A DNA stretch of 64,000 bases from Peromyscus leucopus (GCF_004664715.2 NC_051068.1:17604668-17668667), one strand, 5' to 3'; positions 35,736-46,866 are shown, numbered from the stretch's first letter. Numbers and translations: made by a program. Notes: generated by a model from the sequence alone, not told the origin.

Positions 35736-36726
35736 TCCAGATCCTGCTACAAATCTGTGGCCCTTCATGCTCCCTTGTGTTTTCAGGCAAACCTAGCCCC
35801 AATGATGCCTACACAGAAAACACTGTAGAAGAATAATTTAATGTCTGATTCCACCCACATAGATTATTTCATCCCACAAGATGTGGCATCTGCCCTATCC
35901 ACCTGCCCAAAACCATGCAAACATGATATACCTCTGCAGATCAGAGCTTCCTTTTGTCCCCTGAAACTGACCTTCACTGAATCACATCACAGTGGCTGGC
36001 AGTAACAGAAAGCTAAAAGCATTCTAATCATGTATTGCTGAAGGATGATCCCCATCACTCCCTTTCTACCATTTTCTAAACTGTCTGTAACATTTATAAG
36101 ACAAACCTGAAAGGGAAAAGTAACATCCAGAACTTGCAGAAACCAGACCTTCAGTTTTCCAATCCGTCTTCCCAGACTCCCACTGTCACAGAAGCAAAGC
36201 CTGTGTGTGCACACTGGACAGTGATATTACAAGCATCATAGCCTCCCATGCCAGGGTGGCAGAGCCTTCTCCTCCCCAGGGATTCCACACTCAGGAAGGA
36301 TCAGAGGCCAAGGGCCACTGCCCAGGTCACCACAGGGACCAACAGAAACAGTCTGGCTTATGGTCCATCTTAATCTCAGCAGCTCAGACTCTGACAGCTC
36401 AGCTAACCTGCTCTTCATAGTTTGAGGACAGTGGACCCCACACTCACCATACCATGGCTGTGGTCTTCCTTACAGCCCCCTACAGCAGAAGCAGAAGAGA
36501 ATCCTGGAAATAACCTGTAAGCTCCCTCCCACTGGTGCTCCTCATGGCTAAGCCTTCCCAAAGCTCCTCATTAATTAGGACCACCCAGTTGGACCTCAGG
36601 ACATTAGCAGTTACCCTATTGGGTGAGCTGAGATCAAATATCTCTAACTGTACAAACCCTCCCAGCTCTGCCCTTCAACAATAGGGTCGGAAAGGACACT
36701 AGTCTGGGAAATTTGTAGTTTAATAA

Positions 36727-37735
36727 ATAGAATCTTCCATTTTCCAGAGCACTTCCTGTTCCACTTCCAAGGCACAGAGTCCTTTGCATGCACATTCCAT
36801 TACACACTCAATGCCCAGTGAAGCCAACCCTTTGCTTCAGAGCTGGGAGGTCCTGACGCCAAACACAGTTCACATTCAAACAGTAACTGTTGTGGAAGCT
36901 GAAACATGTCATGGATTAGAACACAATGATGGGAGGGCTTGGAGCCAGAAAAGTGATAGTGGAAATGAGGTAATTATAATCTAAAAAATTATGTTGGAAA
37001 GTTGAAAGAGGCTTTATGGCCATGTGCTCCGGTGACTAGCGATGTGTACTAGAGCACACTAAGTACTACTCATGCATTTCTCCCAGGTTGTGTGGGGCGT
37101 TTACCCACCAACCCCACAGCTCCCCAGAGTTTTCTTGAGTGCAAGCAGCAGGAAATATTAGATAGAAGGATTTATATCTCGGAGATAAACAGATAGAAAA
37201 TAAAGGATAGCCTTGAGAGGATCTGGAACCTCTTCCAACGGGCCCTGATTGTCTCTGCCCCAGGGTATTTATAGAGATGCCAAGGGGTAAAGCAAAAGAC
37301 CTCCTCCCCCAGCACAGCCAAGTGCAGACCATCTTAGACAACTGCACTCAGACCCATGGTCCTAATCATCCTCCTCTATGCGGACCTGCTGGGTAAAGCC
37401 ACCAGGAACCTGAAAATGGGCTCCCACAAAGTTGTACATCTTAAACATGGAAAAGATTCACATTAGGCAGGGCCACATCATTTTATCCAGTTCTTCTATT
37501 TAGGTTAAACTGGTGTAACTACTGTAATTTTGTTTCACAAAAATTCAGTTCTTTACCCAGATTCTTGATTGTCTGGTCTGTGGAACAGAGAAATGACCAG
37601 TCAGGACATTTATGGAATGTCTAAAATTGATGATTTCACTACTCATTGCTGCTGTCTGTCAACTGTCACAGCAGGAAAGCTTTCACCCTCTTCTTGCCAA
37701 CCCTTTCTGTGCTGTGACTATACCTGCTTTACTGT
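36727..37735. repeat. Duplicated block A, copy 2
   Basis: Colinear with 3641-4310, but broken by a solo LTR at 37091-37428. It is non-coding. Confidence 0.65.
37091..37428 (-). mobile_element. Solo LTR, 338 bp, class II family
   Basis: The plus strand starts TGTGGGGCGTTTACCC and ends GGGCTCCCACA, the reverse of the LTR at 26063. Flanks AGGTTG (37085-37090) and AAGTTG (37429-37434) are a 6-bp duplication with one change. The empty site is seen in block A copy 1 near 4000. Confidence 0.9.
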
Positions 37736-37924
37736 GGGTCAGTGAACTCTCTAGATTTCATTGTGAAATTACAAATGATGTGGCTGGTTAATCCTGAGGA
37801 AAACATTTAAATCTTACCATACTAACCTCTCAAAACATGGTAAGTGAGGAACTCAGTCCCCTACCTAGACCCCTGCCTTGGCTATTCTGCAGCCATGACA
37901 GGCTTCAGAAAAGACCCAACAGGA

Positions 37925-38365
37925 TGTAGGCCCCTGGAACAGTACAATGTGCCCTTGAGCCCCCAACCTTGGGTCTACCTCTAGTTACAGGAAAACCCCT
38001 TCAGATGCCCCCATATAGTAGAAGAAGCCAATTAAAAGTTACAGCTAGTGGACTCATGATAAAGGAAGAATGGAGTTACCACAGCAACCGCTGAAAGAGT
38101 AGTAGTTCCTGCAGCTGCAAGTTACCCAAGGACAGCAACTCTGGATGGAGGTTCATCAATCCTGAGTCTGTTCCTAATTAGTCTGTAGACCCCAACACCC
38201 CTCTTGCTTTACCCAATAAAACTGCTCCATTGCTACTCAGGTTCTCTCCTGCTCTGCTGCTGCATCATGTGAATGAAGAGGCCCTAGTTAACTAGCAAGA
38301 ATAACAAGACTCTGCTTTTGCATCGAATTTGGTCTCTTGATGGTCTTTAGGGAACTCTGGGTACA
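37925..38365 (+). mobile_element. LTR-like element
   Basis: The stretch starts TGTAGGCCCCTGG and may end at GGGTACA. It has a poly(A) signal AATAAAACTGCTCC near 38215, followed by TTTGGTCTCTTGATGGTC, in the style of class I LTR U5. I see no flanking duplication. Confidence 0.45.
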
Positions 38366-38487
38366 TCAGCTAGAGTACTACTTATCTTAGGAATATCTGG
38401 GTGACAGCCCTCTCTTAGCTTAATTCTACTTTGTGACTGAATGTCTCCTAAAAATGGGCAAATCCTTATATCGTCAATTCTATTACC

Positions 38488-38640
38488 ACCAATTCTACTC
38501 TTCTACATCACAGTTTAGCAGTGGAGTGCTACTCTACACAGGAGATGCCCTTTACAAGCTTCACAAGATTAACAAGAGACAAATCATAACCTAAATGTTA
38601 AAAGTGCAGAACTTCTGAAAGATACTAGAGAGCAGGGCTC
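38488..38640. repeat. Inverted repeat, left arm
   Basis: ACCAATTCTACTCTTCTACA and the following sequence appear reversed at 40075-40220 (TGTAGAAGAGTAGAATTGGT). A further match is GCAGAACTTCTGAAAGATAC against the reverse of GTATCTTCTAGAAGTTCTGC. The arms are diverged. Confidence 0.7.
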
Positions 38641-38849
38641 TCCAAGTTTGGCAAATCTGCTTTCCAAGGTGACAATACAAGGACTACAGGAGCCAGCACT
38701 TCACAGTGACATCAACAACAAGGGTATTTGTGAGTCTTGTTCCCAATGCTCTGCACAGACACAGCCCAAGGAGTTGAGTTATTCAGAGACTGCCACCCAG
38801 CCCAGGAAGTTGCAAGGATCGTGTAGGACACGCAAGACCAGGAAGTCAC

Positions 38850-39180
38850 ACGTGGGACTCCCAGGGCCACACAGGACGAGTCAAGACCATGCTGAACTCT
38901 GCGCTGGCTGCTGACTCCCAAGCAGCCCCGAGAGGACAAGGCTCCCATGGCTCAGATGGCCGCTCCTCCCAGTCTGGGTAAAGTAGTCTGTCACTCACCA
39001 TGGCCGGCCACTCCTCCCATCTGGGAACAGAAGCCCCTGATCTCCGATCTCCGAGTGGGGGCTGCGGAGCGCTCCAGACACAGCAGATCCTCAGACCCCA
39101 TGGAACAGCACACGGGCCAGCTTCGGATTTCCTCAGCACATGAGCTGAGCCAGAAGCCTCCTGCCTAGAGGAAGAACCCT
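38850..39180. other. GC- and CpG-richer patch
   Basis: This patch holds CpG-containing phrases (GGCCGGCC, CTGCGGAGCGCTCC, GATCTCCGATCTCCGAG) in otherwise AT-rich DNA. It could be a retroelement promoter or leader, or a host promoter relic. Frames on both strands (for example 38846-39139 minus) show no domain I know. Confidence 0.35.
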
Positions 39181-39360
39181 CTCATCTGACTGGCAGGTCC
39201 ACTAGAGGCCCTAATTGGCTAGTGAGGTTTGAGTGAAAGGACTGGGTGAGCTGAAGGGACTCAGCTCAGTGTTTCCCTGCCCTAGCTTCCAAATGAAGCA
39301 CAAATGTATCCCAGGTTGGCTGGAAATTTGTGCCAAATTCCACTTAAAGTCTCTAGTTAA

Positions 39361-39403
39361 TTAAAACAAACAAACAAACAAACAAACAAACAAACCAGCA
39401 ATG
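39361..39403. repeat. (AAAC)n simple repeat
   Basis: About ten ACAA units in a row. Confidence 0.95.
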
Positions 39404-39658
39404 AGTTCAGTTTGAAAAGGAAGCATTCCATTTCAGAAGGAGGCTAATCTGACAATATTGCACAAGAGGAACATGATATCTCTGGAACACTATAAAAAAT
39501 AAGTCCACAGTGCCTGGGACCAGTTACCACAGCCCCAGGTGTGGAAAGAGATGGTTCTCAGGATCTGAAGAAACCCTTCCCAAAGGCACTGGTCCCAGAC
39601 TTTACCAGCTCTCCCAAGCTCTCTCTCTCCTAGTTTTAGAGAAGGAACTTTCCCCCTC

Positions 39659-39991
39659 TGTGGGAGGCCATTTTCAGGTTCCTCGTGGCTTTACCCAGCA
39701 GGTCCACATAGAAGATGATTAGGACCACGGGCCTGAGTGCAGGTGTCTGAGATGGTCTGCACTTGGCTGGGCTGGGGGAGGAGGTCTTTTGCTCCACCCC
39801 TTGGCATCTCTATAAAAACCCTGGGGCAGAGACAGTCAAGGCCCATTGAAAAAGATTCCAGGCCCTTTCGAGGCTATCCTTTATTTTCTATCTGTTTATC
39901 TCTGCAATAAATACTTCTATCTAATATTTCCTGCTGCTTGCACTCAAGAAAACTCTGGGGAACTGTGGGGTTGGTAGGTAAATGCCCCACA
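39659..39991 (+). mobile_element. Solo LTR, 333 bp, class II family
   Basis: It runs from TGTGGGAGGCC to GCCCCACA, with TATAAAA near 39811 and AATAAA near 39905. Flanks CCCCTC (39653-39658) and CTCCTC (39992-39997) match at 5 of 6 positions. Confidence 0.85.
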
Positions 39992-40074
39992 CTCCTCCCT
40001 ATAATCAGGGCCTTAGAGAAACCTCTCAAAGACTACCCAGGTTGGAAAGCTGAGAGAGGCATAATTTGTCAAGT

Positions 40075-40220
40075 ATCTTCTAGAAGTTCTGCACTTTGAA
40101 TTTGACATTTATGTGTAAGATCCACTTGGAGTTAATATTGTGGAGATTACAAATGGCATCTCATGTACTGGGTAGCACTCCTCTACTGAGCTGTGATGTA
40201 GAAGAGTAGAATTGGTGATT
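40075..40220. repeat. Inverted repeat, right arm
   Basis: Reverse counterpart of 38488-38640. The arms are about 1.4 kb apart and enclose the GC-rich patch and a solo LTR. Confidence 0.7.
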
Positions 40221-40805
40221 AAAAGGATTTAGCAATTCTTGGGGCATAGTAAATCATACAAAGTGGAATTTAGCTGGCGGGTGGGGTCTGCCTCTAAAAC
40301 ACCCAAAGACAAGTAGTATGCAAACCAGGCCTGTTGCAGAATAAGATGCTAGGATGTAATAGTTTGTTCAGCTTTTATGTATAGTGGTCACATGTCTATA
40401 CATGTGCTAATGGGATGTGAGTCTATGGAGAGGATAGAGTGAACCTTCTGTATAAAGATCCCTCCATACTAAGCTGGAACATCATAGTTTTAAGAGGGAT
40501 TTCTTAATTGTTCTGTACTGGACACTGTACACATCCATTCAATGTTTGGTCATGTATTTGCTATTTCTTTGTATTGCCTACATATACTCATTAAAAACTA
40601 AAAATCAAAAGCATAGTTTTAGTAGTGATTCCATGTATTATATATGAAGACTGCCTTGTGATTTCTCTAAGGTTCAGTTTAACAGATTGTACCTAGGAAG
40701 TACTATTTATTACATTATCTTACAAACAGTTTCTATTCAGCTTTCTTTTGTTTGATTCTTGTTGCTCAACACTATCTAACAATATTTTTTAATACTGGTT
40801 AACAA

Positions 40806-41038
40806 GGCACTTCTTTAATACTGGTTATGTTTTCTGAGATTCATATTTTAATACCTCTGCTTCCAATAACTTGTACAGGGTAAACTATTATTTTTTTGCA
40901 TTTTATCATTTGCCCAAGAAAAAGTCATACCATTATTAATTCCAAGGCTCCTTGGTGTATTATTTATTATTCATGACCAAACATATTTGAATCAGAAGCC
41001 TTATTGTAATGAGCATAGTAAAAACATACATATCCTTT
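40806..41038. repeat. Duplicated block B, copy 2 (first part)
   Basis: Matches 8719-8947, including the start of the TGTAATGAGC LTR. It is interrupted at 41039 by a provirus. Confidence 0.75.
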
Positions 41039-41916
41039 TGTGATACCTCAGTAAAACCCCCCACTCTATCCCCTACAGACAAAGAGAAGCTTAAACCAGG
41101 ATTGGTAAGTGTAGATAAGAACTTAGACCCCTTTTCCCCAGGTGGCTGTATCTGCTACAGGGACTTTGGAAAACACAGTCAGGATATTCAACCAAAAGAC
41201 TAAGAAAGGAGGCAGGTTAAAATAAATTATATGGTCTGTGCCTTTAAGAACTAGCTTCACAAAGAAAGGGGAGTGCTCCTTCCAACCTCCCTGCTGTGAG
41301 TGAGAGATTTAGAAGAGCCTCCCTGGAGGCTTGTATACTTAGACAACACCTTACTTTTGCATTCTGTACCTAAAGTCTCCAGTGGTGGCTTTGGGGACTG
41401 TGATCTAGGCACAACAAGACCCTCACTCTATTGTCTCAAAAAGGGGGGCTTAGACAAAGATATCTCAATATAGGTAGACCCAGGCCAGTTTCAAGTCCCC
41501 AGAAATGATGGCACCAGCCCCAGGAACAAAAGAACAGAGTCAGGATGTCTGATGGTAACCAATTAACCACAAGATGCCCCTCTCCAGAGATAACATGACC
41601 TGACCCTGGAGAGAAGTTGTAAAATTCCTGACAAGGCAAACAGACAAGCTAGAATAAGATAAAGTCCAGGCCCAGGAAAAACTGGACCAATCAAGGATGG
41701 ACCCGTACTAACGCCCTCCCCTCTAAGAAATTTTATGGGTTTTGCCTATAAAAACTAACTTCCCCAAGAAAGAGGTACTCCTCCCTGCCTCACTGTATTG
41801 GGTGTAGGAATGAGTCCCTGTCTAGACTTGTATTTGCAGAATAAACCTTGCTGTTGCATTCTGGACATCCAAGGTCTTTGGTGATCTCTTTGGGGGGTCA
41901 CAATCTGGGCATAACA
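41039..41916 (+). repeat. Composite 5' LTR, 878 bp
   Basis: The first module is 41039-41416 and ends in CACAACA, like a complete LTR end. It is followed by about 66 bp that include AAAAAGGGGGGCTT (polypurine-tract-like), and then by a second module ending ATAACA at 41916. The second module carries the TATA box (CCTATAAAAACT near 41745) and AATAAACC (near 41841). The first module has lost its AATAAA. Confidence 0.8.
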
Positions 41917-41918
41917 TT

Positions 41919-41936
41919 TGGTTCCCTGACCGGAAA
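41919..41936 (+). promoter_or_regulatory. Primer binding site, tRNA-Glu type
   Basis: TGGTTCCCTGACCGGAAA is the complement of the 3' end of tRNA-Glu (TTCCCGGTCAGGGAACCA) at 17 of 18 positions. Confidence 0.8.
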
Positions 41937-42631
41937 ACCCCAGAGACCCCACCGGGACCCTCAAGGGTCCAGAGGTTTATTGAAATCTACCGGTAAGAGC
42001 GCTCTCTGTCTTGTCTCTGTCTCTGTCTTGTCTCGTTATGTTTTTCGCCAGTCGACTTACTTGTACTTTGCAGGATTTGTACTTTGCAGGCACAATTTGT
42101 ACTTTGCAGGCTCTCACTGGGACAGATGTGTCCGGACAGTGATCCTGGGAGGGAAAGAGAGACGTCTCATTTCCTGATTTGGGCAAGGGACCCCCTAGTC
42201 CCGAGCCATTTGGGGCCACCTCAGAGGTGACCATTTGGTTTTAGGAGTCTCCTCCAGGGAGTGCTCAGGAGAGGTACCTTCCCCCATGGTGGGAGGAAGT
42301 GCCACTTTGTATTTTGTCCCGGGAAATTGTTAGAGCCATTTTGTGGGGTTTTTTGTATGTTTTATTGTGATCATTGTTACTTTACACTCTGTTTCTCTTC
42401 CAAGAAATAAGGTGCATGTCTGACTGACAGGGATGTGAAAGCCCCCTGATGTCTGTTTGATCAAGGACAGAGATCCTTGAGTTTGGATTGTTTTTGGTGT
42501 GATTGAGCCTGGAGGGTCACTCTCCACAGAGCACATCAGACTGTCAAAGTTTTTTTTTTTGTGTGTGTGCTCTTTGTCTTGTGTGTAGTGTGTTAACTGT
42601 CCTCATTGTTGACTTGACAGTGATGGACGCT

Positions 42632-42724
42632 ATGGGACAGTCCCCTTCTTCTCCACTAGACCTTTGCCTAGCCCACTGGAGGGATGTGCGAGCCACAATC
42701 GAGGGGCTTGCTAGCTGTGAGTGA
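42632..42724 (+). pseudogene. gag: 30-codon gag remnant
   Basis: A short open frame starts MGQSPSSPLDLCLAHW and ends CE with TGA. It resembles the N-terminus of gammaretroviral Gag, including the myristoylation-type MGQ start. The same 30-codon frame is open in the sister provirus (46774-46866). Confidence 0.7.
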
Positions 42725-44079
42725 GGCCATCATCATCTCAGTGCTGATGTGCTGGTACTTGAATTGTCTGTGTAAATGTCATCTGTTTCTGCTACTCACC
42801 TCCCTTATTTTCCTGGGGAAAAGGAGAGAGAAGCACAGCGAGGGCCACCTCCCTCCCTCCCTAGCTCTCTTGCTATCAGGACTGAGGTCAGCTGGCTGCT
42901 CTCACGAGGGTGGGGGTGCATGCTCTCCGTACAGGCAGGCTAAGATGAGAGCTCTGGACAGGGCAATGGGGACTGCCTGCAATTGACAAAAACTGTGTGA
43001 ACACTGAACAGAGAATCTGATTTTAGTCAGAGGAGTTAATAAAAACTTTTTTTTCAGGAACACTGGCAGCCAAGGACATACTTTATGACCACTGCTCCCC
43101 CTCCCTTCCTTTACTGTGATAAATTCATGGTCTCTTCTGCCAGCCAGGAATTTCTCTTGTTAGCCCTTCTCTGTCCTGATATTGCTTTAAAAAAAATGTT
43201 ACCAGTTCAAGATACTAGGAAAATTATGCTTTTGTTTCCACAGGAAAAATAAAAATTTACATGGGTTTTGGTCATTTGAGTTCAATGTGTTACAAATACT
43301 TGCCATCATTTAAGAAAATTGGTTTCAAATTATTGTTGGTTAAGATAAAAGTTTAAATAAATGATTTTTGGTTTGAGGAAGCAGTTTAAGATATAAAAAT
43401 TTAAAGGCTTAAGCATGTCATGAGGGTTTGAATATATGATATTTTGGGTCTAAATAAATAGTTTGAGATATAAAAATATAAAACTTTAAAGTTTAACTTT
43501 AAAGTTTAAATAAATTATAAGATTTAAATAAAGTTTATATAGGGTCTAAGATATAAAGATTTTATATAAAATGCAAGCTATTAAAATAAGTTATAAAGGT
43601 CTGGCTCCAAGAATGAAATATCACTGCCTATGATTGATAAGCTACCACGGCTATGTTATAAATTTAATCAACAGTTTCTTATTTATGGTATAGTGCTGAT
43701 GCAAATTCAGAGTTATTCTTGTTATGGTATATGCATATATTTCTGTTCTTGTTTAAAATATTGCAACTTTACAATATATTCTTGATTACTAAAGAAAACC
43801 ACAAAAAAGATTTTGGTAAGACTTTCTGTTTTTTTTTTTTTTAAAAATTGTCTAAAATAAATGTTTAAAGGATCAAAGAAATGGACTGAGGGTACAAAAA
43901 GGTTATAAAAGGTCAAAAAAAATATAAACTGTTTGTTATGGTTTCTTATACCTGCAAATACTAAATTTAATTCTGGTTGTTTTTCATCTTAAAAATGGCT
44001 AATGTTTGTGCAAACTGCTTATATATGTATATGTACAAGTATGTGACTTAAAAATGTAAACAAGCTTTAATTGTACATA

Positions 44080-44135
44080 TATATATATAACTTGGATCCA
44101 ACTGTATATATATATATATAGATATATATATATGC
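44080..44135. repeat. (TA)n microsatellite
   Basis: Two TATATA runs, absent or degenerate at the matching place in the sister provirus (near 48050). Confidence 0.85.
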
Positions 44136-44905
44136 AAGTAATTATTATTTTTAAAAAAAAGAAAAAAAACGTGCTTTAAACAGCAACCACGTGGCTTCCT
44201 CCATCTTGGCTGGTGACCTCATGGGCAGCCATGTGGCTGGCAGCCATCTTTTACTAAGGTTATAAAGATCTACTCGGGATAACACATAAGTACTTATGTC
44301 TTTACCAAGTGTTCAACAAGTTTCTAAAAAAATTTAAATAGATAACAACATATGTTTGATAAATAAGATATTTGATAAATATTAAAGCTGCACCTAAATG
44401 CTTTTTTACACAGGAATATACCTTGCTCTGGCAGCTAAACTTTGTAATTTATGCCATGTTTTCTCCCCCTTAAAGTAAAAAAAAAAAAAAAATTTAATAA
44501 TATTTTATTGCTGATATTACAAAAGACATTTGAGAGATCTTAATCTTTTAAAAACAGTTTTTATAGTTAAAAACCAATGACTTAAAAATGTTTAAAAATG
44601 TTGTCTAGCCTCCTTGTATTTGCTAAGTTTGTTAAGCTCAAGTTATTTAGATAAAATGATACATATATATGTTTTATATTGATATTTTATTTTGGTTTGT
44701 TTACTGAACCCATATTTGATGCTAGAAGAGCTTCAACTTAAAAGCATTGTTTTTAGGCTACTTATTATAGACTATTAAAGAACATAAATAGTCAGTCATA
44801 AATAATCGAGGTTTTTTTTAAATTATAATCAGGGTAAGTAAATACTAATGTAATATTACAGAGATAAATTTATTTATTTACTCAGTCCCTTGCATATGTT
44901 TTCAG

Positions 44906-45226
44906 GATTTCTGTCACTGGACCTTCAGCTAAGATACACTACACACAGACCTGGGGAAATGGTCTTAGGGCCATAGTTAGGAATTCAGACTGTGAACCTT
45001 GTGTGATGGCCATCAGCATAATAAAGTCTAACATTTGTTATACTAACTATGCACATCCACCTTCTTGTTCATGACATTTCTCTTTTCCCCACTTCCTCTC
45101 TAGCATTTGTTGTCAGTTGTCAGTCTTTGCCATTCTGACTGCAATTACCACAATTCTTACCTAGAGACCAAAACCTGTTCCTATTTCTATTAGAAAGAGG
45201 AGCAATTTATAATATCAACAACCTCC
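44906..45226. repeat. Duplicated block B, copy 2 (second part)
   Basis: Matches 9046-9353 (AGCTAAGATACACT, GTGTGATGGCCATCAGCATA). It is interrupted at 45227 by an LTR. Confidence 0.75.
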
Positions 45227-45242
45227 TGTTGCTGGAGGATTT

Positions 45243-46046
45243 TGTGATACCTCAGTAAAACCCCCCACTCTATCCCCTACAGACAAAGAGAAGCTTAAAC
45301 CAGGATTCCTAAGTGTAGATAAGAACTTAGACCCCTTTTCCCCAGGTGGCTGTATCTGCTACAGGGACTTTGGAAAACAGTCAGGATATTCTATTCGACC
45401 AAAAGACTAAAAAGGGAGGTGGGTTAAAATAAATTATATGGTCTGTGCCTTTAAGAACTAGCCTCATAAAGAAAGGGGAGGCTCCTTCTCCCCACCTCCC
45501 TGCTGTGAGTGAGAGATTTGAAAGAGCCTCCCTGGAGACTTAGAAAACACCTTACTTTTGCATTCTGTACCTAAAGTATTCAGTGGCAGCTTTGGGGACT
45601 GTGATCCAGGCCAGGCCAGTTTCAAGTCCCCAGAAATGATGGCGCCAGCCCCAGGAACAAAAGGACAGAGTCAGGATGTCTGATGGTAACCAATTAACCA
45701 CGAGATGCCCCTCTCCAGAGATAACAAGACCAGACCCCGGAGATGAGTTGTAAAACTCCTGACAGGGCAAACAGATAAGATAAAATGAGGTAAAGTCCAG
45801 GCCCGGGAAAAACTTGACCAATCAAGGATGGACCCGTACTAACCCCCTCCCCTCTAAGAAATTTTATGGGTTTTGCCTATAAAAACTAACTTCCCCAAGA
45901 AAGAGGCACTCCTCCCTGCCTCACTGTATTGGGTGTAGGAATGAGTCCCTGTCTAGACTTGTATCTGCAGAATAAACCTTGCTGTTGCATCTGGACATCC
46001 AAGGTCTTTGGTGGTCTCTTTGGGGGGTCACAATCTGGGCATAACA
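45243..46046 (+). repeat. Composite 5' LTR, 804 bp
   Basis: Module 1 (about 45243-45612) matches the solo LTR at 35215-35735, and module 2 (about 45613-46046) matches the end of the LTR at 20479. TATAAAA is at 45878-45884 and AATAAA at 45971-45976, both in module 2. In module 1 the former AATAAA reads AGAAAACA near 45542. Confidence 0.85.
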
Positions 46047-46048
46047 TT

Positions 46049-46066
46049 TGGTGCGTTGGCCGGGAA
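46049..46066 (+). promoter_or_regulatory. Primer binding site, tRNA-Gly type
   Basis: TGGTGCGTTGGCCGGGAA is the complement of the 3' end of tRNA-Gly (TTCCCGGCCAATGCACCA) at 17 of 18 positions. Confidence 0.85.
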
Positions 46067-46773
46067 ACCCCAAAGACCCCACCGGGACCCTCAAGGGTCC
46101 AGAGGTTTATTGACATCTACCGGTAAGAGCGCTCTCTGTCTTGTCTCTGTCTCTGTCTTGTCTCGTTATGTTTTGCGCCGGTCGACTGATTTGTACTTCG
46201 AAGGATTTGTACTTTGCAGGCTCTATTTGTACTTTGCAGGCTCTCACTGGGACAGACGTGTCCGGACAGTGATCCTGAGAGGGAAAGAGAGACGTCTCAT
46301 TCCCTCATTTGGGCAAGGGACCCCCTAGTCCCGAGCCATTTGGGGCCACCTCAGAGGTGACCATTTGGAGTCTCCTCCAGGGAGTGCTTAGGAGAGGAGC
46401 ATCTTTGGGTACCTTTCCCATGGTGGGAAAAAGTGCCACTTTGTATTTTGTCCCGGGAATTTGTTAGAGCCATTTTGTGGGTTTTTTTGTATGTTTTATT
46501 GTGGTCATTGTTACTTTACACTCTGTTTCTCTTCCAAGAAAAAAGGTGCATGTCTGACTGATGTCTGTTTGATCAAGGACAGAGATCCTCGAGTCTAGAT
46601 TGTTTTTGGTGTGATTGAGCCTGGAGGGTCACTCTCCACAGAGCACATCAGGCTGTCATTGTTCTTGGAGCTTTGTTGGTTGTCTCGTTAGGGCAAAGTT
46701 TTTTTCGTGTGCCCTTGGTCTTATGTGTAGTGTGTTAACTGTTCTCATTGTTGACTTGACTATGACGGACGCT

Positions 46774-46866
46774 ATGGGACAGTCCCCTTCTTCTCCACTA
46801 GACCTTTGCCTAGCCCACCAGAAGGATGTGCGAGCCGCAATGGAGGGGCTTGCTTGCTGTGAATGA
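46774..46866 (+). pseudogene. gag: 30-codon gag remnant
   Basis: This frame starts MGQSPSSPLDLCLAHQ and ends in CE and TGA. It differs from the sister copy (42632-42724) by only a few codons and the stop is at the same place, so the truncation predates both proviruses. Whether it is translated is unknown. Confidence 0.7.

Larger units (their letters stand above)
41039..44905 (+). mobile_element. Truncated class I (VL30-like) provirus
   Basis: It has a 5' composite LTR, a primer site and about 3 kb of internal sequence colinear with the complete provirus at 45243. It breaks off at 44905, where flanking block B resumes. About 100 bp of flank, the 3' half of the provirus and its 3' LTR are missing, so a deletion or recombination removed them. 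The only coding trace is the 30-codon gag remnant. Confidence 0.85.

Noticed and set aside
38846..39139. A host exon in the GC-richer patch (97 codons, minus strand)
   Set aside because: No recognised domain, no convincing splice context, and frames are open on both strands as expected for GC-rich DNA.
45243..45612. Two independent solo LTRs lying side by side
   Set aside because: The same two-module unit is present at both ends of one provirus with a single 5-bp duplication outside, so it replicates as one LTR.
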